This document shows, one piece after another, positions 1 through 12,249 of a stretch of 64,000 nt of DNA (position 1 is its first letter; each line of letters begins with the position of its first letter). The notes below the pieces were generated by a model. The model did no database searches. It saw nothing but the letters and a program-made list of their open reading frames with translations, and had not been told where the DNA came from. The stretch spans positions 24,867,374 to 24,931,373 of the forward strand of contig JAJEKV010000006.1 in NCBI GenBank assembly GCA_021234155.1, read 5' to 3'. The position numbers were made by a program, and so were the translations under genes. The DNA comes from Isoetes taiwanensis (taxonomy: Eukaryota > Streptophyta > Lycopodiopsida > Isoetales > Isoetaceae).

Positions 1-400
1 TTGTAGCAACTTTGGAATCATTGTATTTGCTGGTCCATTTTATAAGTGAATAATACAAAGATAGTCTTGAGGATACGTGGTAGTACAATCTCCATGAGCG
101 AACTAGGTATAACACGATTCTTTGCTCAATCTATGTGCTCTTCTTTGATCATGAAGTACTCTTCTTTTAGCCTCATCCATGGCCTTCAACAGCTTTGTAT
201 AGATTATTTCGCAGGTGTCACACTTGGAGAATGCAATCTTCTTTGCAATACTCACATCCTTGAAGCCATGCCTCCATGTTCTATAAAATTCTGTTGGAAG
301 ACATTCTTGTCCCATCAACACTATCATTTACGCATTGATCTCCTCAAGAATGCGGTCTTAAGTAAAGATTGCAAGCAACTTGGTCACGTTTTCTTAGATG
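1..400 (-). pseudogene. DUF7869-type repeated gene, fragment A
   Basis: This is a minus-strand fragment of a repeated eukaryotic gene family whose proteins carry the DUF7869 region. It reads through a segment with the family-like pattern FYRTW, then KIAFSKCDTCE (a CxxC pair), then a basic alpha-helical stretch. It ends at the window edge in a segment similar to the family's LSIIIDGMDQ region. The core with the GHTH motif would lie beyond the left edge. In-frame stops occur upstream of the FYRTW segment, so the copy looks dead. The function of the family is unknown; its copy number suggests an association with mobile DNA, which is inference. Two further copies lie in this window. The assignment rests on remembered family patterns, not on a search. 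Confidence 0.5.
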
Positions 401-2186
401 CCATCCTCATTCCTCCTTCTGCGGTAAGATAGGGACTCTTGAAGATGGATTTGCACCTTCTAAATGGTCATGCACATTACCAACAACATCAATCCATGTC
501 TCCAACCCTGCATCATGCATCCATTCTTTGATTAATATTGCCGCTATCAAAGATGCTAAACTCAAGGATGTCCTCGCCACCAATCTGTTGAATTACACAC
601 CCTGTCCAATAATTTGATCCTTTCTACTACCTCATCTTTAAGAATCATCTTTCTCAAAAACTTGTTTCTCAACTCTAAAGTCTCAAAATTAGAGATGGCA
701 AAGGTAGAAACATAGGAAGGAAAAGAAGAAGGTGAAAATGAAGGGGCTGCCTTTTGCACTTTCGCCATGCATCGGGATCTTCATTCATTTCTTTTTCAGT
801 TGCATTGCCCTAATAAACATCTTTATCCACAGGGCGTTACCTTATATAATCTATATATAAAATGTGTGTGGCTCGGGTGGGGTTTTTCATCCCTTCCATA
901 TCGTGTACGTGCACAAAATAAGGTTTCTTCAAAATTTGAGGTGGGATGGTCTTTGCGGGGATTTCATTTTGTATGATACAATGTGGGATGGTAGAAATTA
1001 CTACTTTCAACCTAGGTATGCATTCTAATGCTTTGATTTCATAAAGACATTCTCATTTTGATTCAATCAATGAGCTTGACATTTTATTAAACCTACTAAT
1101 ATATGGGGTGGGTGATTGATATTAAGAAAAAAAAAATATCATATAGAGATGACAAGGGATAGAGCAACATTGAAATGGAGAGGTCATATCTGGGGAGGTT
1201 TTTCTAGAGAAATTCCATATATGGAAGGATTTTTCTTTCCTTAGGAATGCCGTGGTGTATTCATATATATATACAAGTGGCGCCCCAAGACCTTTACGAG
1301 GAGGTGGATCACCCTAGTGCGGAATATTTCCATGATTGTTCTTTCCTCTCATGAATTTGCCAAACCCTATCGTCTGACCCCTTCCATAGTGTGATGTAGG
1401 CCCTTTGATCTCATTAACCAAAACATCATGGCCCCTCTGCTCTCTTGTGCCTCCTAGATTAAATGTTTTGGTTGTCGCCAATGCCAACCTCCTCATCCCA
1501 CACTATTAAAATGCTATAAAACGGACTTGCAATCCTTTGAATCTCCGCGAGGAACTATCCGTGGCTTGACCCTTAAGACTTTCATAAGATGCTCAACATT
1601 AGGGCCACAAGCCTACTCATCTTTTTCAACATTCTAGTAGAATAAGCTTTTACTTTCACTCGCATACGCATTGAATCTACTCCATTCCATGAAGAACCAA
1701 ATCCTTCTTATTTTGAACATTCTTAATTTGCGGCCAAAATAGATTGGCACCTCTCGAAATGCTCTATCAAAAAAATTGGCATCCCTTATGTGGTTTCCTT
1801 CTTTAGAATGAATAGACATATTGGATGCAAGGTTTTAAATCATGCATTGGCTCACGCAAGTTCTTTGTTATGGTGCCAGCGCTCATACTTCTAGCAAGAG
1901 AATCTCCCTTCCAAGCATGGTCCTTTAAATTCGAATGAGCAATTGTCATCTCTAGAATACCTTTCCCATAGCCTGATAGATCTCTTGATCTGGAATTATA
2001 TTCTGACACCTCCTTGGCATCTGGATAAAAATCCTCTTTCCTTTTGAATAATCTCCTAATATTTAGATAATCTTCCTATACTTGAGACTGTTGGACACCT
2101 CATTTGTGGTCCCTTTTGTAGAAACATTCCAGCCTACTCTTTTTGTGCCTTTACATGGATCTAATCTTGAAGAATAGAATAGATTT
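401..2186. other. No recognisable gene
   Basis: AT-rich sequence. Positions 401-770 may hold decayed upstream parts of the DUF7869-type fragment on the minus strand, but I cannot align them with confidence. The short open frames between 770 and 2010 have no recognisable motif. Confidence 0.4.
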
Positions 2187-2460
2187 TTTAACGTCCACGG
2201 AGACCTATAGGTCATGGGACCATACAATGGGCTAGTACAATCATTATTACTAGGATTAAAAACCCCTGCCTCGAAAGGTTTTCAAGGGAAAAACCTTTGC
2301 AGTAATGATGATACTAGACAAGCGGAGATAATGACTACTGAGGGCTCGGTAATTGCCGCGTTTATCTAGAACCTCAAGTATATATAATGCCAAGTCATGC
2401 GGATGGTGCTCACGAGAAGTTGTAGGCGTGGAATGGAATGCTAAGGTCAAAAAATGATTC
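2187..2460 (-). mobile_element. SINE-like repeat with hairpin 3-prime end, copy 1
   Basis: The left boundary reads TTTTTTAACGTCCACGGAGA and is followed by a small hairpin around CCTATAGGTCATGGGACCA. The same boundary recurs at about 18760, where a GGAA microsatellite lies next to it. A shared conserved end abutting a T-rich run or a simple repeat is what the 3-prime end of a minus-strand non-LTR element looks like. The internal part holds an A-rich GATTAAAAACCCC stretch that also recurs in the other copy and in the 0.65-kb repeats near 55.3 and 63.4 kb. No coding sequence is present. The family is not identified. Confidence 0.35.
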
Positions 2461-5050
2461 GGACTATCTCAAAAGCGGAGGGCAACTTCGAGGAAGAGTA
2501 TGGCTTTCATCTTCAATAACACATGGCGGCAACGGCACATAGTCTAAACTTCAGCGGCAATTGCGGCCGCTCCATCTATCTGTCTCAATCAAGGTAGCAC
2601 AGTGGGACCCGTGCGAATTGATGCAATAGCTACAAGCTTGTTCTGGACAATGAAGCAAGCAAATAAGCTTGGGGCCACGGTGCCAAGGTGGGATTTATGT
2701 GTGCATGATAATGACCGGTTTTCACTTGGGCCAAAATAGCTGCGTCCTATATCTTTTGAGGAAATGACTTAATCTACAAGTAAAAGCCCCACTATATCCT
2801 TGCTCCACACAACCTACTACTTGGATTCTTTGTTGTCGATCCACGATCAAATACAAGAAAACTTATTTCCATCATTTCTTGATTTGTACCCAAAGAAACT
2901 TATTTATTCCATGCTTCCTTTGGATGAAAATTGCCTCGTAACCCTTAGATCCATAACCTGGCAACCAAAAACATGTTTTCAACTAGAATTCAAGCAACAT
3001 CAAAAGTGCTTTCACTCTCATGCTTCTTCAAGGTCACTACAAGACGCCATCACTTTCCTGCTCATTGGAGTTTTCTCTTTAAGATCAACCTTGTCCTCCT
3101 GCAGTTTTACTGTTACTAGATAGTTAACTTTGCAGAAGACTTCTACAAGCATATCTCTAATTGTATCTCTTATATTTCTACCAAGTCCTACAAGCATTCT
3201 CATAAAAAATGCTTGTTTAAGAATCTTTGTTGTCAGCATGATTGTTCTCCAAAATTCAATCAAATATTCTGAATGTTGATCCTTTCCTCTCATAGAAAGC
3301 CCTGTTGATGAAGCCTCTCATATCTTCATCCTCTTGCATATAACCTTTCTATATCTTCACCTTCTGGCCCGATCATGTCAACATCTTCATCCCTTGAGCT
3401 AATATCTTCTCTTGTTGACAAACTTTTTTTGGCATTGTCTTCATCTAGCCTCTTGCCTCACAAAAAGCCCTACCAACGTCTTTGTCTCAAGAGCCTTTAA
3501 CATCTTCTCCCTTTGACAAACTTCTGGAAAATACTCATAGCACCAAAGTGCTACTGTAGTTTCAAATATAAGCAAGATTTGAAGCAAGATCAAGGCATCC
3601 ATAAGTCGATCGACCCGCTCTGATGCTATATTATGAAATGATCCTATATGTAAAGCTTGCATTAGAATATAAATGACAACTACATAATGAACTTACAATA
3701 GAATTCATGTATGAAGCACAAAAATAGAACACTTTGTCGCTTCACCTTCTTCTGTGTACTTCCCCTAATATACACTTTACCTTCCAATTACATTTATGAA
3801 GGGTTTCACCTCCCCTGCAAGCCCTGAATTTTGATGTCCACAGCAAGATTATCAGAGCTGCGACAATCCATAGCAAGGTTTATCACCTGTCATAGCAAGT
3901 TTATCAGAGCCATGACAACCCACAACAAGATTTACTCCAAACCTGAATCCAGAGCAATAATCAGGCTCCAAACCTAAATCCAGGGCATATGCAAAAGTTT
4001 ACAAGAGATGATCTTTGCTAGTTCTAGTCTATCACTTTCGTCGCAATGGACCCCGGGATCGGCCCTGATCCAAAAGCACACTTGAGTTAAAGATATATAA
4101 TACTAAATTGACTCCATCGTTTGATGCGTTAAAAAGCGGGTATTTTGTAGATTCCTCCTTAGGGAATTCCTCGAGGAGATTTTAATTACGGCCATTGGAT
4201 GGAGTTCAATTATTAGGCGTAGTGTGACATGACCCGCCTGTTTATCATGATAAGCGGGCCCGATTATTCTTGACTTTGTTTATTGCTATAAAATGGTAGA
4301 TTAATTTTTTTAATAAAACACCTTTTAACAAATTGGGTACAATTTCAATTCTCTCCATGTGTTCTTTGTGATTTGGACCATGAGGCGGCGGCTTACGTAT
4401 AGTTTCGTACAACTTGACACCAAAAAGTTCATTGATGATCAAAATGCAACAAAAACTTGGGAACAACTTTGTGCATAAAATCTGCTTCTAGAATGCAACA
4501 ACGGATCTTGTCGAACATTCACATAAATCAATTCATCCCAACCAAATGAGCTTTTCTACTTTCTTTCATCTTTTGCTATGGCGCTTGCTATTGCACATCC
4601 GTGCTTGATTTCAAGTGGCGGAGACCAATGGGCTAAAGGCCCATTCAAGAAAACTTTTCACACATAACAAGATTGTGTATTAAGCGGGAGCAAATCATCG
4701 AAGCGGGAGCAAGAAGAATATTACAAAGGGGGTAAAATGAGGTAAAAAAGGAAAAAAAAGGATATAAAATTATATTTTGACCCCCTCCCTCCCCATAATG
4801 ACTATTTTTTTTTTTTTGAGGGAATTGACTATGTGAAAGTGACACTTTTTTGCAACTAAATTTTTGACGAGTATGTTTTTAGAGAACCTCTAATTTAAGA
4901 GAATATAACATTTATGAGAAAATTGAAGTGAAGTCATGGCGAAATTGTAGTATTTTCAAAATTTGAAGAAAAAAATCTTTATATCCACATGCAAAATTCT
5001 GAGTATTTTTCTAGAACTCAATTATGTGCAAAAGTGTCGGGAGTGATGAG
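2461..5050. other. No recognisable gene
   Basis: Mostly AT-rich. Positions 3830-3990 hold imperfect short direct repeats containing AGCAAGATTATCAGAGC variants. No open frame here shows a conserved motif on either strand. Confidence 0.4.
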
Positions 5051-5059
5051 GGGAGGGAT

Positions 5060-8000
5060 CTAAACGTCATCATGTTCATTTATGCCATCCTCATCACCTT
5101 TACTTCTTTCACTATTACTTGAGGAAGTGCTTGAGTTATCTTCCTGCGTCACTATCAACAGATGGTGAAGCATTGCCACCACCACTCCTTCTTCATCTTC
5201 TTCCTCATAATTACAAGCATTTTTAAGCAAATTAATACGTCCTCTGTCGTGAGCGATTATCGATTTCAATTTGAAATCATAGCACAATATAGTCCGTTAC
5301 TTAGGTTGGCTCATCCCTACAACCCACTTTCTTGGACTTTCTTTCCTTTCCTTGACTTCTCATTTTCTAACTCATACCTACCTTCAAAAGCATTTTTTTT
5401 GAGCGTGTGGCAAACCAATGAATCTTGAGTTTAGTGACTAAACTTTCCAAGTACTTTTGCTATCAAAAGGTCAACCTTTGTCATCCTCCTCGGTCGGAAG
5501 AGCAATGAGCATACCTTTGGCAATTTACGTGATATTAGCTTTGGGGAGGTTCATTCTTCGCCAAGTGGTCAAGGTACATGTTCGATCCTCGTCTTCCTCT
5601 CTGCGGGTTCCTTTGTAGCATTGCTTGGAGTGCATGGTTTGGGGTTGATGGAGGCATCGGGCCAAAGGTTCACCTTTGCCTTAGACCTAAGTTTTTCAAG
5701 AACAATCTTTTTGTTCAAGGAAGAAATTTCTCCACCACATTTGATCTTCTTCTAAGAAGTATTTAAAGCCTGAGGAAATTCCATTTTCAATGGCTTTTAA
5801 GGATGTCACTGGGGTACTTTTCTTCTGCTTGGACTTCTTAGAATTTTTGAGAGGAAGTTGCTCAGCACTATGAAGCAAGTGTCTGAGTCTGGAACAGATT
5901 TAAGGAAGCGCAATCCCTCTGTTGGACTCTCGTCCTTAGTTGTAAACTTTGTCCATCCTTCAAGTGGAGAACTTGATGTGATATTGAAAGATGAGATCAT
6001 TCAACTTGTTCACAGTTTGTTCTCTATTTGAACGTTGAGCGAAAACAAACTCTCTAAAGTCAGCAGTCTCTGTGATCAACCACTGGAATGAGAGTGTAAA
6101 AATCTTCAACAATTCGAACTAAAGTAGAAAGACAAAAAGCCTTCTTCCTTCTAAGGCCTTGCGGAAAATCTACTGAACATCTGGTCTATTTTATCATGAG
6201 TGTGGCCTACTAGTAAAAATCTGAGCTTTACTTCTCTAGAGATCCCTAGCTCTGCTAGCATAGCACAATAAGCAAATGATGTTTGGTTCTTGTTCCCCCT
6301 AGTTGTGTTGTCAAGTTGCAGGTAGAGCATTGGTGGTAATTGCTCTTGCTCACATAGCACCTTGTTAAGAATTGGGTGTGAGGTTTGGGTCACTATGCAA
6401 GTTGGCATCGTTAAGAAGACTTTGCACTTTTAGACTTAGTTAGAAACCTTGATAAAAGCATTCCTCACGGCACATCTTTAGGAATATTCAAGAAATGAGG
6501 TAGAGTTGTCTTTTTTTTTATCCATTCCTTCAATCACAACAGACATGTACTGTAGTGGACGCCCTAGAGCTTTTTTCCTGTGCTTAGCAAGCTTTCTTCT
6601 CTCGGCTCCCATTTGTTCGATTAATGTCAAGCAAGGTTACGTTGTACAATATCTATGGAAGAAATCAGGTTAACAAAATTCTGTGAAGCAAGTATAAACA
6701 TGCAGAACTATAACTTACTTCTTTCAACCTCTGTCTTTGTAGTTTCTCATTGACTCTTTAATTCTGCACACCTTGAGCAAACAGACATTTTGTGTCTCAT
6801 GGGAATTTTCACCGACCGAATTCACTTTTCCACAGTCTAGTGAAGTGTGAGTAGGAGATGTGCTGAGACTGAACACATGTCTCTTTGTATTCTTGGAAGA
6901 CATCTTTTTTGTGATGTTATCTGTCAAATGATACATGTTGCTGTTGGGCAACTTTTCACATGTTTCTCTAAAATAGTTCTCCATCTATGACCTTACGGGC
7001 TAGGGCATACATTGTTACAACTCTTCTTGGACCACAATGGTCATCAATTGTTGGATTTTTGTCAGTCTTTTTGTGTGTATTGAGACATTCTTGTTGTGGA
7101 CCTTAAATTGTAAACAACCATGAAGCATTTACGGCGAGACTTATTCCACGGTTAATGTAGTGCAAGAAGATGTGGCGACCAGGTCTTAGATGATAAGCTA
7201 AGTAGGCATTACAGTGCGCCAATGTCATGGAACTATAATTATCTCCTTTGCCGAAGTTTAGCCATGTTGAATTTGTTGATGCAACCCAATGAGCAACATT
7301 TAGTTCTTAGAAGTCTCCTCATTTTTTTGTTCATCCATAAGGTTTTTCTTCTTATAGAGGAGCATGCTCTCAAGCTAAAATCCACCTTGAATTTCTTAGA
7401 AGACTGGTTGGAGAATCGTTGCCGTCTTCATCTTTTGATGAGAGTTCTACTATAGGGGTCACCTCTTCTGCCCTGCGTGATGTGTTTGTCGTGGAAAACA
7501 AACCACGTGAAATACACGAATATGGCGAGAATGCGGTGTTGAAAGAAGATGACCGGACTATAAGATGTTGTGGAAGCAGATGTTGTTGCAGCGCCTTGGT
7601 AAAGAGTTCTTGCAAACATCTCCCTTATAGCAGACTGATATTCTATAAACCCATGGGTCACAACTGTTGTGTGTAGAGGAGTAGATGTTGTGACATCATC
7701 CTCATTTGTATTGAAGTCATGATGAGAGAAGTTGTGGAGAATCTCACATTCTTCTGAACGTTATGCAGTCTGTGTATTTCTACCTGAGGCAGGAGAAACG
7801 ACAAATGGTGGGGGTAGCCTGTTCCGAATAACTCGTTGTGGTGGAGCCTGTGTCAGTTCGGGAGATGCAACAAAAGGTGGCGGCAGCCTGCTATGTACAT
7901 GCAGTGATATTGTATTGAGAGAGGGCATTGTACTTTCTATTTGGACTTGGTGATGGTGGAGCGGTGGTGTGATCTACTACTTCTTTGGACTTGGACTATC

Positions 8001-8200
8001 TTGGGGAGCAATACTGATTTTATCGAGGTGGGAGTTGGAGATCAAAAAGAGTACATGTTTGACCCACGAGTTTCTTCAGAACTAGAGGAACTAGAGACAA
8101 CGAAAGGTGGTGAAAGTTTGTTAACAAAGCGATTCACCATCTGCAAAATAGTGGGGAATATAAAACTAGTTGAGTGGGAAGAGAAAACCTATTAGGAATC
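5060..8200 (-). pseudogene. DUF7869-type repeated gene, copy B, decayed
   Basis: This is the fullest DUF7869-type copy in the window. Read on the minus strand, it has a Ser/Pro-rich start (two LPPPFV-SP repeats near 7.8 kb). A segment with NTHKKTDKNPTIDDHCGPRR (about 7.06 kb) follows. Next comes the IEGMDKKK segment (about 6.55 kb) and then the core with LQLDNTTRGNKNQ and VGHTHDKIDQMFSRFS (6151-6330). After that come a DFREFV segment and an acidic C-terminal tail ending near 5060. The invariant-looking D, N, H and D residues of the core are still present. Stops and frame changes separate most segments, and some gaps may be introns. No function is established; a nuclease or transposase-like role is only a guess from its repetitiveness. 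Copies A and C are on the same strand. Confidence 0.55.
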
Positions 8201-8459
8201 ACTTTATATAGAACAATAGAAGGTGCCATTGCCTACATTTAAAAGAAATTTTGGCACCCTCGGTCAAAAGGTATTCGAGTCTCAAAGCTCCGGATCCGAC
8301 CTCGGCCACCTTTGATTTTCTTTCAGAGGCGTATTAGATCCGCGTAGAGATACCATGGAGAGATGAGTGAGAACGGTACTATGTACAACTTTTTGAGCGT
8401 TTGAGAAGTCCAACACCATTCGAATATAATTATAGTTTTGAAAGTATATCGAAATACAA

Positions 8460-8760
8460 TTTACATTTTTTCGAAGTGAAAGTGTATTAGGAATAAACTT
8501 TCGATTTCTCCGGTGAAAGTGTATTAGGAATACACTTTAAGTTTTCGAAGTGAAAGTGTATTCGGAATACACATTTGCCTTGAAAAGAAAAGCGAAAGTG
8601 TATTCGAATATACCTTTGCCTTGGGAGAAAATAAAATTGTATTACGGAATACACTTTCCCCTGAGAGAAAACCATAAGTGTATTAGGAATACACTTTCAC
8701 TTGAGAAAAATAGAAAGTGTGATACGGAATATATTTTTTAGTCTGTTTATGTAAAAATGT
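8460..8760. repeat. Array of palindromes, unit GTATTCGGAATAC
   Basis: About seven imperfect units of 40-50 bp, each centred on a palindrome such as AAGTGTATTCGGAATACACT, are separated by GAGAAAA-like spacers. The units differ from one another, so the array is not young. A second array with the same core but a different arm (GAAGCAAAA / TTTTGCTT) lies at 10640-10855. The two arrays flank the ParB-like half of the methyltransferase gene copy 1. The architecture resembles the palindrome arrays of the Mutator-like element at 60230-62747, whose units contain ATTCCG / CGGAAT. Confidence 0.75.
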
Positions 8761-8999
8761 TGTATTCGAATAGTTTGAGCTGTTTTTAGAACTCATTAGC
8801 GGGTTTTTGCTACTTTTAGATCTAAAGAGTGCCTTTCAAGTTATAATGTTTAGACATAAAAGGGTAGTTTTTCTAGCACAAATTTATCATATTTTTATTC
8901 GAATACACTTTAACGATTCTTTTTATATCTACTTTACAACTACTAATAAGGCTTTGTTAATAGGCAAGAAGGAAACAAGCATACACCAAAAGAACTTTG

Positions 9000-11900
9000 A
9001 ATTTGGTGAAGAAACCTCATCTGCGGGGCAAGGGTGCGGGACGAGAAAAGAGCTTGCCATTTATGAAAATTTCGGACCACAGTGGTTTGTTACTGGGGCT
9101 TATTTGGAAAGTACAACACCCTCACTTTCATGCATGTCTGCGGTGCACCAGGGCAGAAACGTTATGACGATAAAAAATTCAAGTGCATGGACACTATTAA
9201 AAACGTTTTTGAGGTTGCGGTCGGTCACGGACGGCGAGGGGCGTCTTTCATTTAAGGCGTCCCAAAGGTTTTATTATTCTTGATCGGGCATTCTTGGTGG
9301 CGAGTGAATCAAGCGTCTGTACAATATATGGCACATTACATTAACAAAGCGGAGGCTCAGGAAATCATAAAAAGGTGTGCTCTACACAAAGTGAGGACTT
9401 CAACTAGAGTGCCTCGGAGGACGAGTATGTTAAAGAAGAAGGGGGAGAGGCTGGGAGTGCTAGTCAATATGAGTCAGCCCCAAGTACATCAGGTTTCGAG
9501 GGCAGCCCCAAGTAGCAACAAAGGAGCAGACCTCGAGACACTATTGCACCAACGAGCCAAATAAAAAAAGGTCCAACAAATTGATGTGGAACCTCTTCAA
9601 GAGGAAAGCTCGAAGAAGAGGAAGGGCAAAGGAAAGGCACCAGGGGTGGCCATAAAATTGAAAAAGGTGGACAGGACCTCGGAAATAATGGAAGAGATAA
9701 ACAAGCAAAAGTACGTCCAAGGCGTAATTTACTTGCCTGTGATGTCAATGAGGTTACCACCTAAGAATGAAGCTGGAGAGAGGCCCCTTCACATCCGTAA
9801 AATATATGTTGACCATTTAAGGAACCTGAAGGACAAGATCAGGAGCAACCCAAATGCACATGTAGCTCCAATTGTGGTCCTTGTGGACAGAACCCAGTGC
9901 ATTGATCCCAAAGACTATATGTGTAGAGAAAATCTTTGACACATATCCTTTTTCGTTTTGGGGAGAAACCATAGCTTCAAAGCCAGGAGGCAACTGTATA
10001 AGAAAAAGAACAACCCGAGATATCTCTCAGTCCTTTGTGCACTTTACTGTGGCTTGACAGACAAGGAAGCAAAAATCGTTGCCAATATACACAACGCTGA
10101 CAACGAGTACAAATTGAAAATGAGCTTTGACTCCTTGGAGCTTAAGGAGGCATGTGCAATCGAGTGCTGCCTTAAGTACGACGAGGCTAATAAACGGTAG
10201 TCACTGATAAGCCATAACAACTAGTTCCAGCTTGCCTTTAGAGATGGCCGCGCGTATGTTTCCTTTGTATTCAAAATACTTTTTATTCCAAACTAACTAC
10301 TTTCCTCTTTTGAGTGCGGATCACGGGAGCTACAAAGCGAAAATTTTTATATGTTTGGCGGGGAGAGTCGAAGAGCAAAGGAAAGGTCTCGAGATAAAAA
10401 AAAGGGCTCGGCGTCCCAAAAAAAATGACCATCACGTGTGGAGGGGAGATCACGGGGCTTTACGGATATGGAGTTGCTAGAGGCTCCTTCAAAAAGTTGT
10501 GGATAAGGACTTCCTGCTTGGAAGAAATGTCAGGAGCCGCAAGTAAGTTGACATTCACATTTCATTTGTCTTCATCATGGTTTTAAAGTAAAGTTATAAA
10601 TGTCTATTTAGGAATACCTAACCACCATGCAAGTGAAGCGGAAGTACTTATGCTTCACGTTAAAGCAAAAGTATATTTTGGAATACAATTTTGCTTTAAC
10701 ATGAAGCAAAGTGTATTCGGACTACATTTTTTGCTTTAGCGTGAAGCATTAGTGTGTTAGGAATACATACCTTTAACATGAAGCAAAAGTTTATTCGGAA
10801 TAGACCGCTTTATTATGAAACAAAAATGTATTCGAAATACACTTTTTGGTTTACTTGCGTGGTGATTGTGCATTAGGATCTGATGCTAGTTCTCATTTTC
10901 TTTACTTATTTTGTCGGGGAAGTTTGTGTACGCTAATTTTTTTCTTTGTTGACTTTCGGTAAAAAAAATGTCATAATGTGCGAGACATGTTTAATGGGCG
11001 GTTGAGCGTGGACAATTGGGAGAGGTATAAGGAACTTTATCCCGTTGCTACCTCGGTGGCGGATTTTTTCAATCGTTCCAAATTTTGAGGGTTAGGTACG
11101 TCACCTCCTTGTTTTTTTTTAGATTCCTTAATGTGTCTTTGTTGAAGTGGCGATTCTCTTCTAGCAGGAAGAAGAACAAGGACCTACAGGACAGATTCAT
11201 GCACACAGTAAGGAGAGTTCGAGAGGAGAGGACATTAGCGAGCGGCGGATTGTAGATGTTGAACCGTCCGGCTTACGAGAGGTTTTGTATGTTCGATCAA
11301 AATAACTTTTTCGATCATTCATGGGATTTGCACAAAGTTTGGCTGGGCGATAAAGCCATAAGAGATGCGCTTTAGTCATAGGAGACTTACCTTATGGCTT
11401 CAAGGCTGAAAGATAGCCCTTCTGACGACCAGCCTTTTAAGAATTGGGAATTTAGCGTTAAAGTCGATGACATTAAGCAGGTTACCACAGTAAAGCATTG
11501 GCGGCTTGTTGTGTTGTATGCAAGCAGGACTCGTGGAATCTACTTTTAAGAACCACTTCGGCTCCCCTGTACAAGCCGGTTATGAAAATATAGTCTGGTG
11601 AGTTTCTTATTCTTGAATCTGGTTGTTTCTTCCTTAGTTCAAGCTTTGATTCATCGTTGTAATTGTAACTTATCTTCTTCGTACTTTCTATTATGGAATC
11701 GTTGTATTTGAACCTAGAGACCTCATTGAATCCATCTTACGTGTTTTTAAGCTAGCGGTACTTTTTGTTCTGTGGGTACAAAACAAACATTAACTACCAT
11801 GGTGGAGGACCAAGGGCTGTGAGCAAGGTGGAATATCTCCATGTCGCTTACTAGAGTTTTTAATGACAAAGCGCCTTATGAAGCATTTCAACCGTGACTG

Positions 11901-12240
11901 CCGAAATTTTTCCGAATGTGTTAGAGTTCGGGGGTGTTCACTGTTGCGGGACCCAAGTGCACAAAGGCGGGATTGTCAATCATTACCGAAACTTCTGAGA
12001 ACACGATTAACCATCTTACGGATATGTTCTCACGTCCGGGATATTAGGTGCTTGATGCTTTCTCGGCTTTGGTACAACAAAAGCATGTGCACTTAAAGGG
12101 CGCAATTGTGTCACGATTGACATTGACAAGGGAGGCTGTAAACTTTATCAAGATGAAATTATGCCTTTACCAACTCTAACATATGAGAATCAAGAGTTAA
12201 GCGCCAAATCTTCATCGATTTTGCCAAGATGACATCTTGA
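9000..12240 (+). pseudogene. ParB-like/DNA methyltransferase fusion gene, copy 1
   Basis: Three coding blocks follow one another on the plus strand. Block 1 (9000-9580) has MHVCGAPGQKRYDD and a Ser-rich linker. Block 2 (9586-10200) reads like a ParB domain: a lysine-rich lead, IRKIYVDHLRNLKDKI, then APIVVLVD, then GENHSFKARRQL (compare the ParB G-HR--A box), then GLTDKEAKIVANIHNADNE. Block 3 (11190-12180) has VIGDLPYGF, equivalent to methyltransferase motif IV (DPPY), and then HWRLVVLYAS. It also has NTINHLTDMFSRPG, VLDAFS and GRNCVTIDID, equivalent to motif X/I and the acidic residue after it. The order IV then I is that of beta-class N4-cytosine/N6-adenine DNA methyltransferases. ParB plus methylase fusions are known in phages and bacteria. 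Several frame changes and stops, and an array of palindromes between blocks 2 and 3, show that it is not functional as it stands. Relatives lie at 30.1-34.8 kb and 57.2-63.6 kb. Confidence 0.55.
10630..10860. repeat. Second palindrome array, unit GTATTCGGAATAC
   Basis: Five units of about 45 bp, each a hairpin of the type GAAGCAAAA-GTGTATTC / GGAATACAC-TTTTGCTT. It shares the core of the 8460-8760 array and lies between the ParB-like and methyltransferase blocks of copy 1, possibly in an intron or as part of a transposon that landed there. Confidence 0.7.
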
Positions 12241-12249
12241 GATCGACCT

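Noticed and set aside
8460-8760. CRISPR-like or telomere-like array
   Set aside because: Units vary and are palindromic with no unique spacers, and there is no nearby cas gene or telomere repeat.
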